A stretch of 64,000 bases of DNA from Microbacterium sp. Gd 4-13 (GCF_003095395.1 NZ_QEIJ01000005.1:186001-250000); one strand, 5' to 3'; counted from the first letter of the stretch, positions 43,776 through 52,535 are shown. Translations and numbers: made by a program. Notes: generated by a model from the sequence alone, not told the origin.

Positions 43776-44336
43776 GTGTCCTTCTTCAACCTTCTCGTCG
43801 TCTCGGTCGGCGTCTCTGCCGACGCCTTCGCGGTCTCGCTCTCGCAGGGCGTGCGCGTCAAGACCCGGGTCTTCCGCGACGCCCTGATCGTCGCCCTGAC
43901 CTTCGGCCTGTTCCAGGCGGCCATGCCGCTCGTCGGGTACCTGCTCGGCGCGCAGTTCAGCTTCCTCATCGCACCCGTCGATCACTGGATCGCGTTCGGC
44001 CTGCTGGCGCTGATCGGCGGAAAGATGCTGTGGGAAGCGTTCCGCGCGCACCCCGATGACGTGCCGACCGGCCGCATCCGCCCGCGCGAGCTGCTGCTGC
44101 TCGGTATCGCGACCAGCATCGACGCTCTCGCGGTCGGCATCAGCTTCGCGTTCCTCGACGTCGACATCGTGCCGGCGGTCGTGCTCATCGGCGTCATCAC
44201 GTTCGCCGTCTCGTTCGTCGGCGTGGCGCTCGGCCACCGTGTCGGCACCCGCTTCCAGAAGCCGGCCGAGATCGGCGGCGGCCTCGTGCTGATCGGCATC
44301 GGCACGAAGATCCTGCTCGAGCACCTCCTCGGTTGA
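43776..44336 (+). CDS. mntP: Manganese efflux pump MntP
   Basis: MntP exports Mn2+ and protects against its excess. The 186-residue protein has six membrane helices and the paired family motifs SVGVSADAFAVSLSQG (with D16) and GIATSIDALAVGISF, whose Asp residues line the transport path. GTG 43776 is chosen because the conserved family N-terminus begins here and AAAGG precedes it. A frame open from 43662 would run through the riboswitch. It is controlled by the upstream Mn riboswitch. A 7-bp perfect stem (44341-44347 with 44357-44363) follows the stop codon. Confidence 0.93.
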   Translation: MSFFNLLVVSVGVSADAFAVSLSQGVRVKTRVFRDALIVALTFGLFQAAMPLVGYLLGAQFSFLIAPVDHWIAFGLLALIGGKMLWEAFRAHPDDVPTGRIRPRELLLLGIATSIDALAVGISFAFLDVDIVPAVVLIGVITFAVSFVGVALGHRVGTRFQKPAEIGGGLVLIGIGTKILLEHLLG

Positions 44337-44340
44337 GCAC

Positions 44341-44363
44341 CGGCGCGGAATAGCGGCGCGCCG
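44341..44363 (+). terminator. GC-rich stem-loop after mntP
   Basis: CGGCGCG (44341-44347) and CGCGCCG (44357-44363) form a perfect 7-bp stem with a 9-nt loop. There is no T-tract. Confidence 0.4.
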
Positions 44364-44426
44364 CATCCCGTTGGGCCGGGGGTCGGCCGTCCGCGATGCG
44401 CCGGCCCCTCCCCCGAAAGGACCCCC

Positions 44427-45500
44427 GTGGATCTGTTCTCCCCCCTCGCCGTCGGCGACCTCGCGCTCCCGAACCGCGTCGTGATGGCGCCCCTGACGCG
44501 CATGCGCTCCGGTGCCGACGGCGTGCCCGGCGACATCGTCGTCGAGCACTACTCCCAGCGCGCAGGCCTCGGGCTCATCATCACCGAGGGCGTGTACCCG
44601 AGCGCAGAGTCACGGGCCTACCCCGGTCAGCCCGGGATCGTCACCGACGAGCAGGCCGCGGGGTGGAGAGCGGTCGCCGCGGCGGTGCACGCCGAAGGCG
44701 GACGCATCGTGATGCAGCTCATGAACGGCGGCCGGGTCTCGCACACCGACATCACGGGCACCGACCGCATCGTCGCCCCCAGCGCCGTCGCGATCGACGG
44801 CGCTGTGCACACCCCCGAAGGCAAGAAGGCGTTCCCCGTGCCGCACGCCCTGACGACGGCGGAGCTCGACGACGTGCGCGCGGAGTTCGTCGCGGCCGCC
44901 CGGCGCGCGATCGACGCCGGCATGGACGGCGTCGAGGTGCACAGCGCCAACGGCTACCTGCTGCACCAGTTCCTCTCCCCCGTGTCGAACCAGCGCACCG
45001 ATGCCTACGGCGGATCGCCGCAGGCCCGCGCGCGGTTCGTCGTCGAGGTGGCCGCGGCCGTCGCGGCCGAGGTCGGCGCCGGTCGCGTCGGCATCCGCCT
45101 CTCCCCCGCGCACAACATCCAGGACGTCGTCGAGACCGACCCCGCCGACGTCCGCGCCACCTACGAGGCGCTCATCGACGGCCTCGCACCCCTCGGCCTC
45201 GCCTACCTCAGCGTGCTGCACGCCGAACCCGGCGGCGATCTCGTGCAAGACCTCCGCTCGCGGTTCGGCGGCGTGTTCATCGCCAACAGCGGGTTCGGCA
45301 AGCTCACCACGAAAGACGAGGCGGCCGAGTTCGTCGCGCGCGGGGCAGCGGATGCCGTCGCCGTCGGACGTCTCGCGATCGCCAACCCCGACCTCGTCGA
45401 GCGGTGGCAGGGCGGACACCCCGAGAACGAGCCGAACCCGGCGACGTTCTACGGCGAGGGCGCCGAGGGTTACACCGACTACCCGCGCCTGGCGGGCTGA
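44427..45500 (+). CDS. Old yellow enzyme family ene-reductase
   Basis: The product has 357 residues of the FMN-dependent NADH:flavin oxidoreductase (OYE/NemA) family, which reduces activated alkenes. Markers are VVMAPLTRMRSGADGVPGDIVVEHYSQRAG (FMN site), QLMNGGRVSH, VEVHSANGYLLHQFLSPVSNQRTDAYGGS with the substrate-binding His/Asn position, and the FMN phosphate site NSGFGKLT and AVAVGRLAIANPD. GTG 44427 has AAAGGA 5 nt upstream. The physiological substrate is unknown. A long inverted repeat follows the stop codon. Confidence 0.9.
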   Translation: MDLFSPLAVGDLALPNRVVMAPLTRMRSGADGVPGDIVVEHYSQRAGLGLIITEGVYPSAESRAYPGQPGIVTDEQAAGWRAVAAAVHAEGGRIVMQLMNGGRVSHTDITGTDRIVAPSAVAIDGAVHTPEGKKAFPVPHALTTAELDDVRAEFVAAARRAIDAGMDGVEVHSANGYLLHQFLSPVSNQRTDAYGGSPQARARFVVEVAAAVAAEVGAGRVGIRLSPAHNIQDVVETDPADVRATYEALIDGLAPLGLAYLSVLHAEPGGDLVQDLRSRFGGVFIANSGFGKLTTKDEAAEFVARGAADAVAVGRLAIANPDLVERWQGGHPENEPNPATFYGEGAEGYTDYPRLAG

Positions 45501-45514
45501 CCTCCGCAGAATCC

Positions 45515-45583
45515 GCGAGACCGCTTCTGCGCGGCGAGACCCGGGGCCGATGTCACGGTTTCGTCGCGCAGACGCGGTCTCGC
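45515..45583. repeat. Intergenic inverted repeat, GAGACCGC family
   Basis: The arms are 45515-45541 and 45557-45583, 27 nt each with only three mismatches. The CGAGACC unit occurs twice per arm. It shares GAGACCGCTTC, CGAGACC and GCGGTCT with the repeat after hemA. It lies after the ene-reductase gene and could terminate it. Confidence 0.65.
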
Positions 45584-45599
45584 GTTCATCACGGCACGC

Positions 45600-45611
45600 A
45601 AGACTGAGGGC
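45600..45611 (+). promoter_or_regulatory. -10 hexamer for leaderless small gene
   Basis: AAGACT (45600-45605) is followed by GAGGGC and ATG 45612. Confidence 0.4.
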
Positions 45612-45881
45612 ATGAGACGACGACTGAGTCCTCTTGTCTGCACCCTCATCGCGATCGCATCGGTGGTCGCCATACCGGTCGTCTTCGTGGCGGGAGCCGC
45701 GTACGGCATCGAGTCGCAGGAGTGGGACCCTGTCCACTCGACCTACTTCTACGATGAGCGGCCGGGTGGGGGTTTCGTCGTGATCGGGGCGCTGCTTGCG
45801 TGCGTCGCGCTCGCGGCACTGGCCTTCGCCGCGGGCAACGCCGCTCTCAACCGCCGACGCGCATCCCGCGTCCCCGGCTGA
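45612..45881 (+). CDS. Small two-helix membrane protein
   Basis: The product has 89 residues, with a basic start (MRRRLSPL), one hydrophobic helix at about 8-31, an outside loop rich in Asp/Tyr (ESQEWDPVHSTYFYDERP), a second helix at about 53-77, and a basic end. No family is recognised. It has a -10 hexamer 6 nt upstream and no ribosome site. It is convergent with the MFS gene downstream. It may be a real small membrane protein; coding evidence is moderate. Confidence 0.55.
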   Translation: MRRRLSPLVCTLIAIASVVAIPVVFVAGAAYGIESQEWDPVHSTYFYDERPGGGFVVIGALLACVALAALAFAAGNAALNRRRASRVPG

Positions 45882-45932
45882 CCACTCGTCTCGCGTCGAT
45901 ACTTCTGTCGACAGACGAGGTCACCGGCCCGC

Positions 45933-47252
45933 TCAGGGACGGCGCGGGCGATCGAGACCGAGATGGATGCGGGTGCGCTTGCGCTCGACGACGATGAAGG
46001 TCGCCCCGACCAGCCACAACGGCACCTGGGTGAGGAAGGCGATGCGGAACGCGTCGAGCGAGTAGGTGTCCGGGGTGCCCGCGCCCTGCAGGTCCATCGC
46101 GATACCGATGAAGAGGATCGCCAGCAGCCCCGCGAGGAACCCGCCGCCGTTGACGATGCCCGTCGCGGTGCTGAGGCGGTGACTCGGATTGTGCGCGCGG
46201 GCGTGGTCGAACGCGATCATCGACGCGGGGCCCCCGGTGCCCATCGCGAAGGCCAGCACCAGCAGGAGCCAGAGAGGCGCCGGGCCCGGCCAGGCCGCCA
46301 CGGTGATCCACGCGGCGGCCTGCAGCCCGATCGACGGGAGGACGAGCCACCGCGAGCGCCGCATCGGATGCCTGCTCGAGAGGGCGCCCATGACCGGCCC
46401 GACGGTGATCCCGAAGAGCACGAACGCGGTGAGCACCAGCGAGGCCTCGGCCGGCTGCAGCCCCTCGCCCGCGGTGAGGAAGGGGAAGCCCCAGAGGATG
46501 ACGAAGGCGTTCCCCGCGAACGGCGTGGTGAAGTGCGACCAGAAGGCGAGCCGGGTGCCGGGGTGCTTCCACGCCTCGCTGAACCCCTGCCGCAGGTCGG
46601 CCGACGACCGCACGACGGTGATCGTGCCGGTGTCGGTGTCGACCGCGACATCGGCGGAGCGCGTGGGCGGGCGGTTGCGCACGATCACGAAGATCAGCAC
46701 CGAGAACAGCATCCCGAGTCCGGCGAGGCTCCCGAACGCCACGCTCCACGAGGTGGCGTGCAGCAGGGCGGCGAGCGGGATGACCGAGACGATCTGCCCG
46801 AGCTGGCCGATGATGCCCGTCAGCTGCACCAGCACGGGCGCTCGTTGCGCCGGGAACCAGGTGGCGATCACCCGCAGCACGCTCGGGAAGATCGCCGCGT
46901 CGCCGGCGCCCAGCAGCACGCGCGCGAGGATGCCGATGCCCACGTCGCTGGCGAACGCCATGACGAGCTGGCCGGCGGCCATCACCACCATGCCGATCGT
47001 CATGACCGGCCGCGCGCCGAAGCGGTCGAGGAGGAGTCCGACGGGGATCTGCATGCCGCCGTAGACCGCCAGCTGGATCACGGCGAACATCGACAGCGCC
47101 GATGCATCCGCGTTGAAGCGGGTCGCCGCATCCACACCGACCGCCGAGAGCGACGTGCGGTTGGTGATCGACAGCACGTAGCCGGCGAGGCCGACGGCCC
47201 ACACCAGCCACATGCGCCAACCCGGAGCGGGGGCGAGCACGGGAGCAGTCAC
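45933..47252 (-). CDS. MFS transporter
   Basis: The product has 439 residues with about 12 membrane helices. Motif A appears as GLLLDRFGARPVMTIGM after helix 2. The N-terminal helix pattern GYVLSITNRTSLSAVGVDAATRFNADASALSMF is similar to the anion/organic-acid and nitrate-type MFS groups. The substrate is unknown. GTG 47252 follows AGAGAAG, with TACGCT (47285-47290, minus strand) a plausible -10. It lies next to the pca genes but is separated from them by a 189-nt gap with a large inverted repeat, so a role in aromatic-acid uptake is only a guess. Confidence 0.85.
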   Translation of the reverse strand: MTAPVLAPAPGWRMWLVWAVGLAGYVLSITNRTSLSAVGVDAATRFNADASALSMFAVIQLAVYGGMQIPVGLLLDRFGARPVMTIGMVVMAAGQLVMAFASDVGIGILARVLLGAGDAAIFPSVLRVIATWFPAQRAPVLVQLTGIIGQLGQIVSVIPLAALLHATSWSVAFGSLAGLGMLFSVLIFVIVRNRPPTRSADVAVDTDTGTITVVRSSADLRQGFSEAWKHPGTRLAFWSHFTTPFAGNAFVILWGFPFLTAGEGLQPAEASLVLTAFVLFGITVGPVMGALSSRHPMRRSRWLVLPSIGLQAAAWITVAAWPGPAPLWLLLVLAFAMGTGGPASMIAFDHARAHNPSHRLSTATGIVNGGGFLAGLLAILFIGIAMDLQGAGTPDTYSLDAFRIAFLTQVPLWLVGATFIVVERKRTRIHLGLDRPRRP

Positions 47253-47310
47253 GGGTCTTCTCTGTCGACGGAAGGGACCCTCCCAGCGTAGGCCGGGTCG
47301 GAGCGCGTCA

Positions 47311-47429
47311 GCGCACGGGCGCCTTCCGACCCGAGCTCACGTGACGCGCGGGTTCGGGGCGCATTCTTCGGGTCGGGGCGCAGAATCCCGCGCCCCGACC
47401 CGAGAACTGCGCCCCAAACCGCCGTGCGC
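47311..47429. repeat. Large two-part inverted repeat after pcaF
   Basis: The inner arms are 47351-47381 and 47390-47420, 31 nt each and 27 of 31 paired, with an 8-nt loop. CGGGGCGC occurs twice per arm. The outer 8-bp perfect stem GCGCACGG (47311-47318) with CCGTGCGC (47422-47429) encloses it. It lies at the 3' end of the pca operon and upstream of the MFS gene, and is a probable terminator. Confidence 0.6.
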
Positions 47430-47441
47430 CGGGGTGGGGCG

Positions 47442-48611
47442 TCAGCGCTCGAGCACGACCGCGAGTCCCTGTCCGACGCCGATGCAGATCGCGACCACCG
47501 CGACCCCGCCACCCCGGCGCGCCAGTTCGTGCGCGGCTCGCCCGACGACGCGGCCGCCCGACGCGCCCAGCGGGTGCCCGATCGCGAGGGCCCCGCCGTG
47601 CACATTGAGCTTCGCCGGGTCGAGCTCGGTCCACAGCTTCGCGCACGCGAGCGACTGCGACGCGAAGGCCTCGTTGAGCTCGACGAAGTCCACGTCGGCC
47701 CACGTGCGTCCCGCGCGCGCGAGGGCCCGGTTCGCCGCCTCGACCGGGGCGATCCCGAACACGTCGGGGTCGTTGCCGAACACCCCGCGCCCGGCGATGC
47801 GGGCGAGGGGCTCGGAATCGAGCGCGCCCTCGGCACCGATCAGCACCGCCGAGGCGCCGTCGTTGATGGGAGAGGAGTTGCCGGCCGTGACGGAGCCGTC
47901 CGCGGCGAACAGCGTCTTGAGCCCGGCGAGCTTGTCGAGGGTGGTGTCCTCACGGATGCTCTCGTCGCGGGCGAGCTCGTGCCCGTCGACCTGCACGATC
48001 TCGCCGTCGAAGACCCCCGCCGCCCAGGCGTCGGCCGCGGCACGGTGGCTGCGCAGGGCGAAGGCGTCCTGCTCCTCGCGGCTGATCCCGTAGAGCCCGG
48101 CGAGCTTCTCGGCCGACTCGCCGTTCGAGATCGTCCAGTCCTTGCGTAGGCGCGGATTCGTCATGCGCCACCCGATCGAGGTGTTCCACATGGTCTGATT
48201 GCCGACGGCGGGCCAGGGCTTGGGCGACTTCTCGACGACGAACGGGGCGCGGCTCATCGACTCGACCCCGCCGGTCAGCACGATGTCGGCGTCACCGGCC
48301 TCGATCGCCCGCGAGCCCTGGATCACGGCCTCGAGCGACGACCCGCAGAGACGGTTGACCGTCACACCCGGCACGCTCGACGGGAACCCCGCGAGCAGCG
48401 CGCCGAACCGCGCGACGTCGCGATTGTCTTCGCCCGCCTGATTGGCGTCGCCGAAGATGACGTCGTCGATCCGGGCCGGGTCGAGTCCGGTGCGGGCGAC
48501 GGATGCTGCCATCACGGCCGCGGCGAGGTCGTCGGGGCGGACGCCCGAGAGCGCTCCGCCGGCGCGGCCGAAAGGAGTGCGGACGGCGTCGTAGATCCAG
48601 GTGCTGGGCAT
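47442..48611 (-). CDS. pcaF: Beta-ketoadipyl-CoA thiolase
   Basis: PcaF splits 3-oxoadipyl-CoA into succinyl-CoA and acetyl-CoA, the final step of the pathway. The 389-residue thiolase has its first active cysteine in VNRLCGSSLEAV, the His in IGHPLGASGGRVVG, and the second cysteine in AICIGVGQGLAVV. FGDANQAGEDNRDVAR fits the ketoadipyl-CoA group. ATG 48611 is one base after the pcaJ stop region. It is the last gene of the pcaHGBDCIJF operon. Confidence 0.92.
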   Translation of the reverse strand: MPSTWIYDAVRTPFGRAGGALSGVRPDDLAAAVMAASVARTGLDPARIDDVIFGDANQAGEDNRDVARFGALLAGFPSSVPGVTVNRLCGSSLEAVIQGSRAIEAGDADIVLTGGVESMSRAPFVVEKSPKPWPAVGNQTMWNTSIGWRMTNPRLRKDWTISNGESAEKLAGLYGISREEQDAFALRSHRAAADAWAAGVFDGEIVQVDGHELARDESIREDTTLDKLAGLKTLFAADGSVTAGNSSPINDGASAVLIGAEGALDSEPLARIAGRGVFGNDPDVFGIAPVEAANRALARAGRTWADVDFVELNEAFASQSLACAKLWTELDPAKLNVHGGALAIGHPLGASGGRVVGRAAHELARRGGGVAVVAICIGVGQGLAVVLER

Positions 48612-48612
48612 G

Positions 48613-49257
48613 TCAGTCCTTCGGAGTGAGAGAGAGCCCGAGGGCGGCCTCGAGCGAGGCGACGGTGTTGTCGCCGAAGAGCTCGCGCACGACGAACCCG
48701 TCGGGGGTGACGTCGAAGATCGCGTGGTCGGTGTAGACCCGCGAGACGCAGCCGACACCGGTGAGCGGGTAGGCGCAGGTCTCGACCAGCTTCGGCTCCC
48801 CCGACTTCGTCAGGAGGTCGGTCATGACGTAGACGTCCTTCGCGCCGATCGCGAGATCCATCGCCCCGCCGACGGCGGGGATCGCCCCGGGCTCGCCCGT
48901 CGACCAGTTCGCGAGGTCGCCGTTCTGCGAGACCTGGAAGGCGCCGAGCACGCACACGTCGAGGTGGCCGCCGCGCATCATCGCGAACGAGTCGGCGTGG
49001 TGGAAGTACGCCGCGCCCGGTAGCGCGGTGACCGCCTGCTTGCCGGCGTTGATGAGGTCGGGATCCACCGCGCCGGCCTCCGGCGCGGGGCCCATGCCGA
49101 GCAGCCCGTTCTCGGTGTGGAGCAGGATCTCCTCGCCCTCGGGGAGGAAGTTCGCCACGAGGGTCGGCGCCCCGATGCCGAGGTTCACCACCGCACCCTC
49201 GGGGATGTCGGCGGCGATGCGCGCCGCGAGGTCGTTGCGCGAGATGCGGGTGGTCAT
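48613..49257 (-). CDS. pcaJ: 3-oxoadipate CoA-transferase subunit B
   Basis: PcaJ is the beta subunit of succinyl-CoA:3-oxoadipate CoA-transferase and carries the glutamate that forms the thioester. The 214-residue protein has VNLGIGAPTLVANF, the catalytic Glu in LLHTENGLLGMG, GGHLDVCVLGAFQV and YPLTGVGCV. ATG 49257 overlaps the pcaI stop by 4 nt, so the two subunits are coupled for balanced production. Confidence 0.92.
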   Translation of the reverse strand: MTTRISRNDLAARIAADIPEGAVVNLGIGAPTLVANFLPEGEEILLHTENGLLGMGPAPEAGAVDPDLINAGKQAVTALPGAAYFHHADSFAMMRGGHLDVCVLGAFQVSQNGDLANWSTGEPGAIPAVGGAMDLAIGAKDVYVMTDLLTKSGEPKLVETCAYPLTGVGCVSRVYTDHAIFDVTPDGFVVRELFGDNTVASLEAALGLSLTPKD

Positions 49258-50003
49258 GACGCCTCCTCGGCGGATGCGGCGAGGGGCGACCCCTCGAGGT
49301 CGACGCCGCCGACGAAGACGCCGTCGCGCAGCCACGGGCGCTCGCCCACCGCGACGACGCGGTCGACGAAGATGCCGGGGGTGACGACCGCCTCGGGGTC
49401 GAGGTGGCCGAGGCCGACGACCTCGTCGACCTGCACGATGGTCGTGGTGGCGGCCGTCGCCATGATCGGGCCGAAGTTGCGCGCGGTCTCGCGGTAGACG
49501 AGGTTGCCCCAACGATCGGCACGGTAGGCCGAGATCAGGGCGAAGTCGGCGCGGATCGGATACTCCAGCACGTAGCGACGCCCGTCGATCTCGCGCTCCT
49601 CCTTGCCCTCGGCCAGGAGCGTGCCGACACCGGTGGGTGAGAAGAACGCGCCGATGCCGGCACCCGCCGCGCGGATGCGCTCGGCGAGGTTGCCCTGGGG
49701 GACGAGTTCGAGCTCGATCTCACCGGCGCGGTAGAGCCCGTCGAAGACCCACGAATCAGCTTGCCGAGGGAACGAGCACACGATCTTGCGCACCTGCCCG
49801 GCGGCCAGGAGCGCCGCGAGCCCGGTGTCGCCGTTGCCCGCGTTGTTGTTGACGATGGTGAGCTCCCGCGCTCCCGACGCGATCAGCGCATCGATGAGCT
49901 CGACGGGCTGCCCGGCGCGGCCGAAGCCGCCGATCATCACCGTCGCGCCGTCGGGAATCCCCGCGACGGCGGCCGCAGCATCCGCAACCTGTTTGTCGAT
50001 CAT
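49254..50003 (-). CDS. pcaI: 3-oxoadipate CoA-transferase subunit A
   Basis: PcaI is the alpha subunit, which builds the CoA-binding half of the transferase. The 249-residue protein has IPDGATVMIGGFGRAGQPVELIDAL, LTIVNNNAGNGDTGLAAL, KIVCSFPR, ELVPQGNLAERIRAAG and AFFSPTGVGT, the usual order for family I CoA-transferases. The ATG at 50003 overlaps the pcaC stop by 4 nt, and its stop overlaps pcaJ. A longer open frame upstream lies inside pcaC and pcaD and is rejected. Confidence 0.92.
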   Translation of the reverse strand: MIDKQVADAAAAVAGIPDGATVMIGGFGRAGQPVELIDALIASGARELTIVNNNAGNGDTGLAALLAAGQVRKIVCSFPRQADSWVFDGLYRAGEIELELVPQGNLAERIRAAGAGIGAFFSPTGVGTLLAEGKEEREIDGRRYVLEYPIRADFALISAYRADRWGNLVYRETARNFGPIMATAATTTIVQVDEVVGLGHLDPEAVVTPGIFVDRVVAVGERPWLRDGVFVGGVDLEGSPLAASAEEAS

Positions 50004-50401
50004 GCGTCCCCCTCGGCGAAGATCTCGGAAGCGATGCGGAAGGCCGTGTTGGCGGCCGGCACCCCGCAGTAGATCGCCGACTGCAGAATGACCTCGGAGA
50101 TCTCCGCGGTCGTGAGCCCGTTGCGAAGGGCTGCCCGCAGGTGCATCGCGAGCTCCTCGTGGTGGCCGAGGGCGATGAGCGCCGTCAGCACCGCGATCGA
50201 CCGCGACCGGCGATCGAGGGCGGGACGCGACCAGATGTCGCCCCAGGCGTACCGCGTGATGAGGTCCTGGAAATCGGCGGTGAACGCGGTCGTGCGCTCG
50301 ACGGCGCGGTCGACGTGCGCGTCGGAGAGCACCTCCCGCCGCACGCGCATGCCCTGCGCGTGCCGTTCGGCGTCGGTCGATCCGTGATCCGGGGTCGTCA
50401 T
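50000..50401 (-). CDS. pcaC: 4-Carboxymuconolactone decarboxylase
   Basis: PcaC decarboxylates 4-carboxymuconolactone to 3-oxoadipate enol-lactone. The 133-residue protein belongs to the AhpD-like CMD fold: RREVLSDAHVDRAVERTTAFTADFQDLITRYAWGDIWSRPALDRRSRS, then LIALGHHEELAMHLRAALRNGLTTAEISEVILQ and AAIY-type segments. The catalytic His is in the GHHEEL region. It is a separate gene from pcaD, whereas many actinobacteria fuse the two as pcaL. It overlaps both neighbours by 4 nt. Confidence 0.92.
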   Translation of the reverse strand: MTTPDHGSTDAERHAQGMRVRREVLSDAHVDRAVERTTAFTADFQDLITRYAWGDIWSRPALDRRSRSIAVLTALIALGHHEELAMHLRAALRNGLTTAEISEVILQSAIYCGVPAANTAFRIASEIFAEGDA

Positions 50402-51186
50402 GCGGCCTCCTCATAGATGCGGCGGAAGAAGTCGTCGAGCGCGGTCGCGACCGCGGCGGGCTGCTCGGCAGGAGGCAGGTGCGCGGCATCGGCGATGCGG
50501 ATGCTGCGCCCGCGGCGGACGCCGCGTGCGATCTCGTCGGCCTTCGCCTCCGGGGCGACCTGGTCGAACTCGCCCCACATCGCCAGCACCGGGGAGGCGA
50601 TCTCGCCCAGGCGCTCTCGCACGTCGTACGCGGCGAGCGCCTCGCAGCAGGCGGCGTAGCTCTCGTCGTCGGCGTCCTGCAGGGCGTGGAGCAGGCGCCC
50701 CGTGAGCTCGGGTTCGCGGGCGAGCGAGTCGGGCGCGAACCACCGGCTCGCCGAGGCGGTGATGAGCGCCGACGTCGACTGCGCCCTCACCTGGGCCGCG
50801 CGGACGTGCCAGGAGTCGGGGTCGCCGAGGAGCGCACCCGAGGCGACCGCCGCGGTGGCGTCGACGAGGTCGGGGTGACGCAAAGCCAGCTCCAGCCCGG
50901 TGGCGCCGCCGAGCGAGACGCCGGCGTAGCGGACGGGGCCGTCGGAGAGGCCGCGCGCGACGTCGGCGACTGCGTCGGCCAGGTCGGCGACCGTGAAGGG
51001 CGACGTCGATGCGGGTGAGGCACCGTGGCCGGGGAGGTCCCACGCCACGACGCGGTGAGAGCGCGCGAGAGTGGGGATGACGCGCTCCCAGAGGATCGTC
51101 GAAGTGCCCAGCGACGGTCCGAGCAGCAGCAGGGGCGCGTCGGCAGGACCGACCGGGGCGGTATGGGCCAACGTGGGGACGGTCAT
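50398..51186 (-). CDS. pcaD: 3-Oxoadipate enol-lactonase
   Basis: PcaD hydrolyses 3-oxoadipate enol-lactone to 3-oxoadipate. The 262-residue alpha/beta hydrolase has LLLLGPSLGTSTILWERV, WDLPGHGASP, the nucleophile Ser in YAGVSLGGATGLEL, the acid in MWGEFDQVAP, and a C-terminal His in IADAAHLPPAEQP. It overlaps pcaB (51183-51186) and pcaC by 4 nt. The order pcaB-pcaD-pcaC follows the reaction order closely. Confidence 0.92.
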   Translation of the reverse strand: MTVPTLAHTAPVGPADAPLLLLGPSLGTSTILWERVIPTLARSHRVVAWDLPGHGASPASTSPFTVADLADAVADVARGLSDGPVRYAGVSLGGATGLELALRHPDLVDATAAVASGALLGDPDSWHVRAAQVRAQSTSALITASASRWFAPDSLAREPELTGRLLHALQDADDESYAACCEALAAYDVRERLGEIASPVLAMWGEFDQVAPEAKADEIARGVRRGRSIRIADAAHLPPAEQPAAVATALDDFFRRIYEEAA

Positions 51187-52535
51187 CGGTTCTCTCCTTC
51201 GCCGAGGCGGTCGACGAACGTCGTGGCGAGGCCCGTGTACCGGGCGGGGTCGAGCAGGTCGTCGACGTCGAGCGCGGACGCCTCGGGGAGCGCGCGCACG
51301 AGGTCGGCGAGATCCGTGTCGGCGGCCTGCCGGATCAGCGCGGCGAAGCGCTCGCGTCCGATCAGGGGAACGAGCACGACACCGAGGCGCTCGCTGACGA
51401 GCAGCCCGTCGGTGAGGGCGAGGTTGCGCGCGACGGCCTCGCGATCGACGGTCAGCCCGGCGGCGAGCGATGCCGCGTGCGCGGCTGCCCCGAGGGCGAG
51501 GCGGAGGAGTTCGCGCAGGGTCGGCCATTCGGCGTGCCAGGCGCCGTCGGGCCGCTCGTCGACGGCGAGGGCCGCGGCCAGATGCAGGGTGGCGCCGAGC
51601 TGCGGCGCGCGAAGGGCGGCCGAGCGCACGAGCACCGACGAGACGGGGTTGGCCTTCTGGGGCATCGCCGACGACCCGCCGCCCGCGGCCTCCGAGAGCT
51701 CGCCGATCTCGGTGCGGGTGAGGGTGGCGACGTCGGTGGCGAAGACGCCCACCGCGTCGATCGCCTGTACGAGGGCGTCGCCGAGCTCGGTGACGGGCCA
51801 GCGCTCGGTGTGCCAGGGGGCGTCGGCGGGTCGCAGGCCCAGTTCGGCCGCGTAGGCCGCCGTCAGCCCGGCGGCGCGTTCCGCGCCGAGGTCGGCGACG
51901 AACGCCGCCAGGGTGCCCGCGGCACCCCCGAGCTGCGCGGGCAGTTCTGCGCGCGCCGCGTCGAGACGCACGATGGCACGACGGATGCTGCGCACCCACC
52001 CCGCAGCGCGCGCCCCGACGGTCGTCGGCACGGCGTGCTGGGTGAGGGTGCGGGCGGCCGCGACGACGTCGCGATTCGTGGTGGCGAGAGCGGTGAGCGC
52101 CGCCTCGACCCGGTGGAGGTCGTCGCGCACCAGATCGGCCGCTGATCGAGCGAGGAGCATCAGAGCGTTGTCGAGGATGTCCTGACTGGTCGCCCCCCGG
52201 TGCACCCACGGCCGTGCGGCCTCGGGAACACGCTGCCTCAGCATCCCGACCAGGGCGACCACGGGGTTACCCGCGGCGACGGCAGCGACGGCGAGGTCGG
52301 CCGCGTCGAGGCCGTGCCCCCGGCACCCCTTGCCGACCCCTGTCCACCCGAGCGTTGTCGACACACCGTCGGCGATGTCGGCGGGAGCCGCTCCCACCGA
52401 CGCGAGCGCGCGGACGAGCGCGACCTCGGCCGCGACGAGGGCGTCGAGCACCGCAGCATCCGAAACCGCCGCATCGTGCCCCGCGCTGACGGGCGAGAGC
52501 AGTCCGACGTCGAGGGGATGCGGGTCAGAAGGCAA
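51183..52535 (-). CDS. pcaB: 3-Carboxy-cis,cis-muconate cycloisomerase
   Basis: PcaB cyclises 3-carboxymuconate to 4-carboxymuconolactone. The 450-residue protein belongs to the fumarase/aspartase superfamily, with the signature GGSSAMPQKANPVSS and the earlier RGATSQDILDNALML. The N-terminal LLSPVSAGHDAAVSD fits the bacterial PcaB start. I place the start at TTG 52535, the only initiation codon close to this sequence; AAGGAG lies 10 nt before it. It overlaps pcaG by 11 nt. The C-terminus has a helical tail as in related lyases. Confidence 0.88.
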   Translation of the reverse strand: MPSDPHPLDVGLLSPVSAGHDAAVSDAAVLDALVAAEVALVRALASVGAAPADIADGVSTTLGWTGVGKGCRGHGLDAADLAVAAVAAGNPVVALVGMLRQRVPEAARPWVHRGATSQDILDNALMLLARSAADLVRDDLHRVEAALTALATTNRDVVAAARTLTQHAVPTTVGARAAGWVRSIRRAIVRLDAARAELPAQLGGAAGTLAAFVADLGAERAAGLTAAYAAELGLRPADAPWHTERWPVTELGDALVQAIDAVGVFATDVATLTRTEIGELSEAAGGGSSAMPQKANPVSSVLVRSAALRAPQLGATLHLAAALAVDERPDGAWHAEWPTLRELLRLALGAAAHAASLAAGLTVDREAVARNLALTDGLLVSERLGVVLVPLIGRERFAALIRQAADTDLADLVRALPEASALDVDDLLDPARYTGLATTFVDRLGEGENR

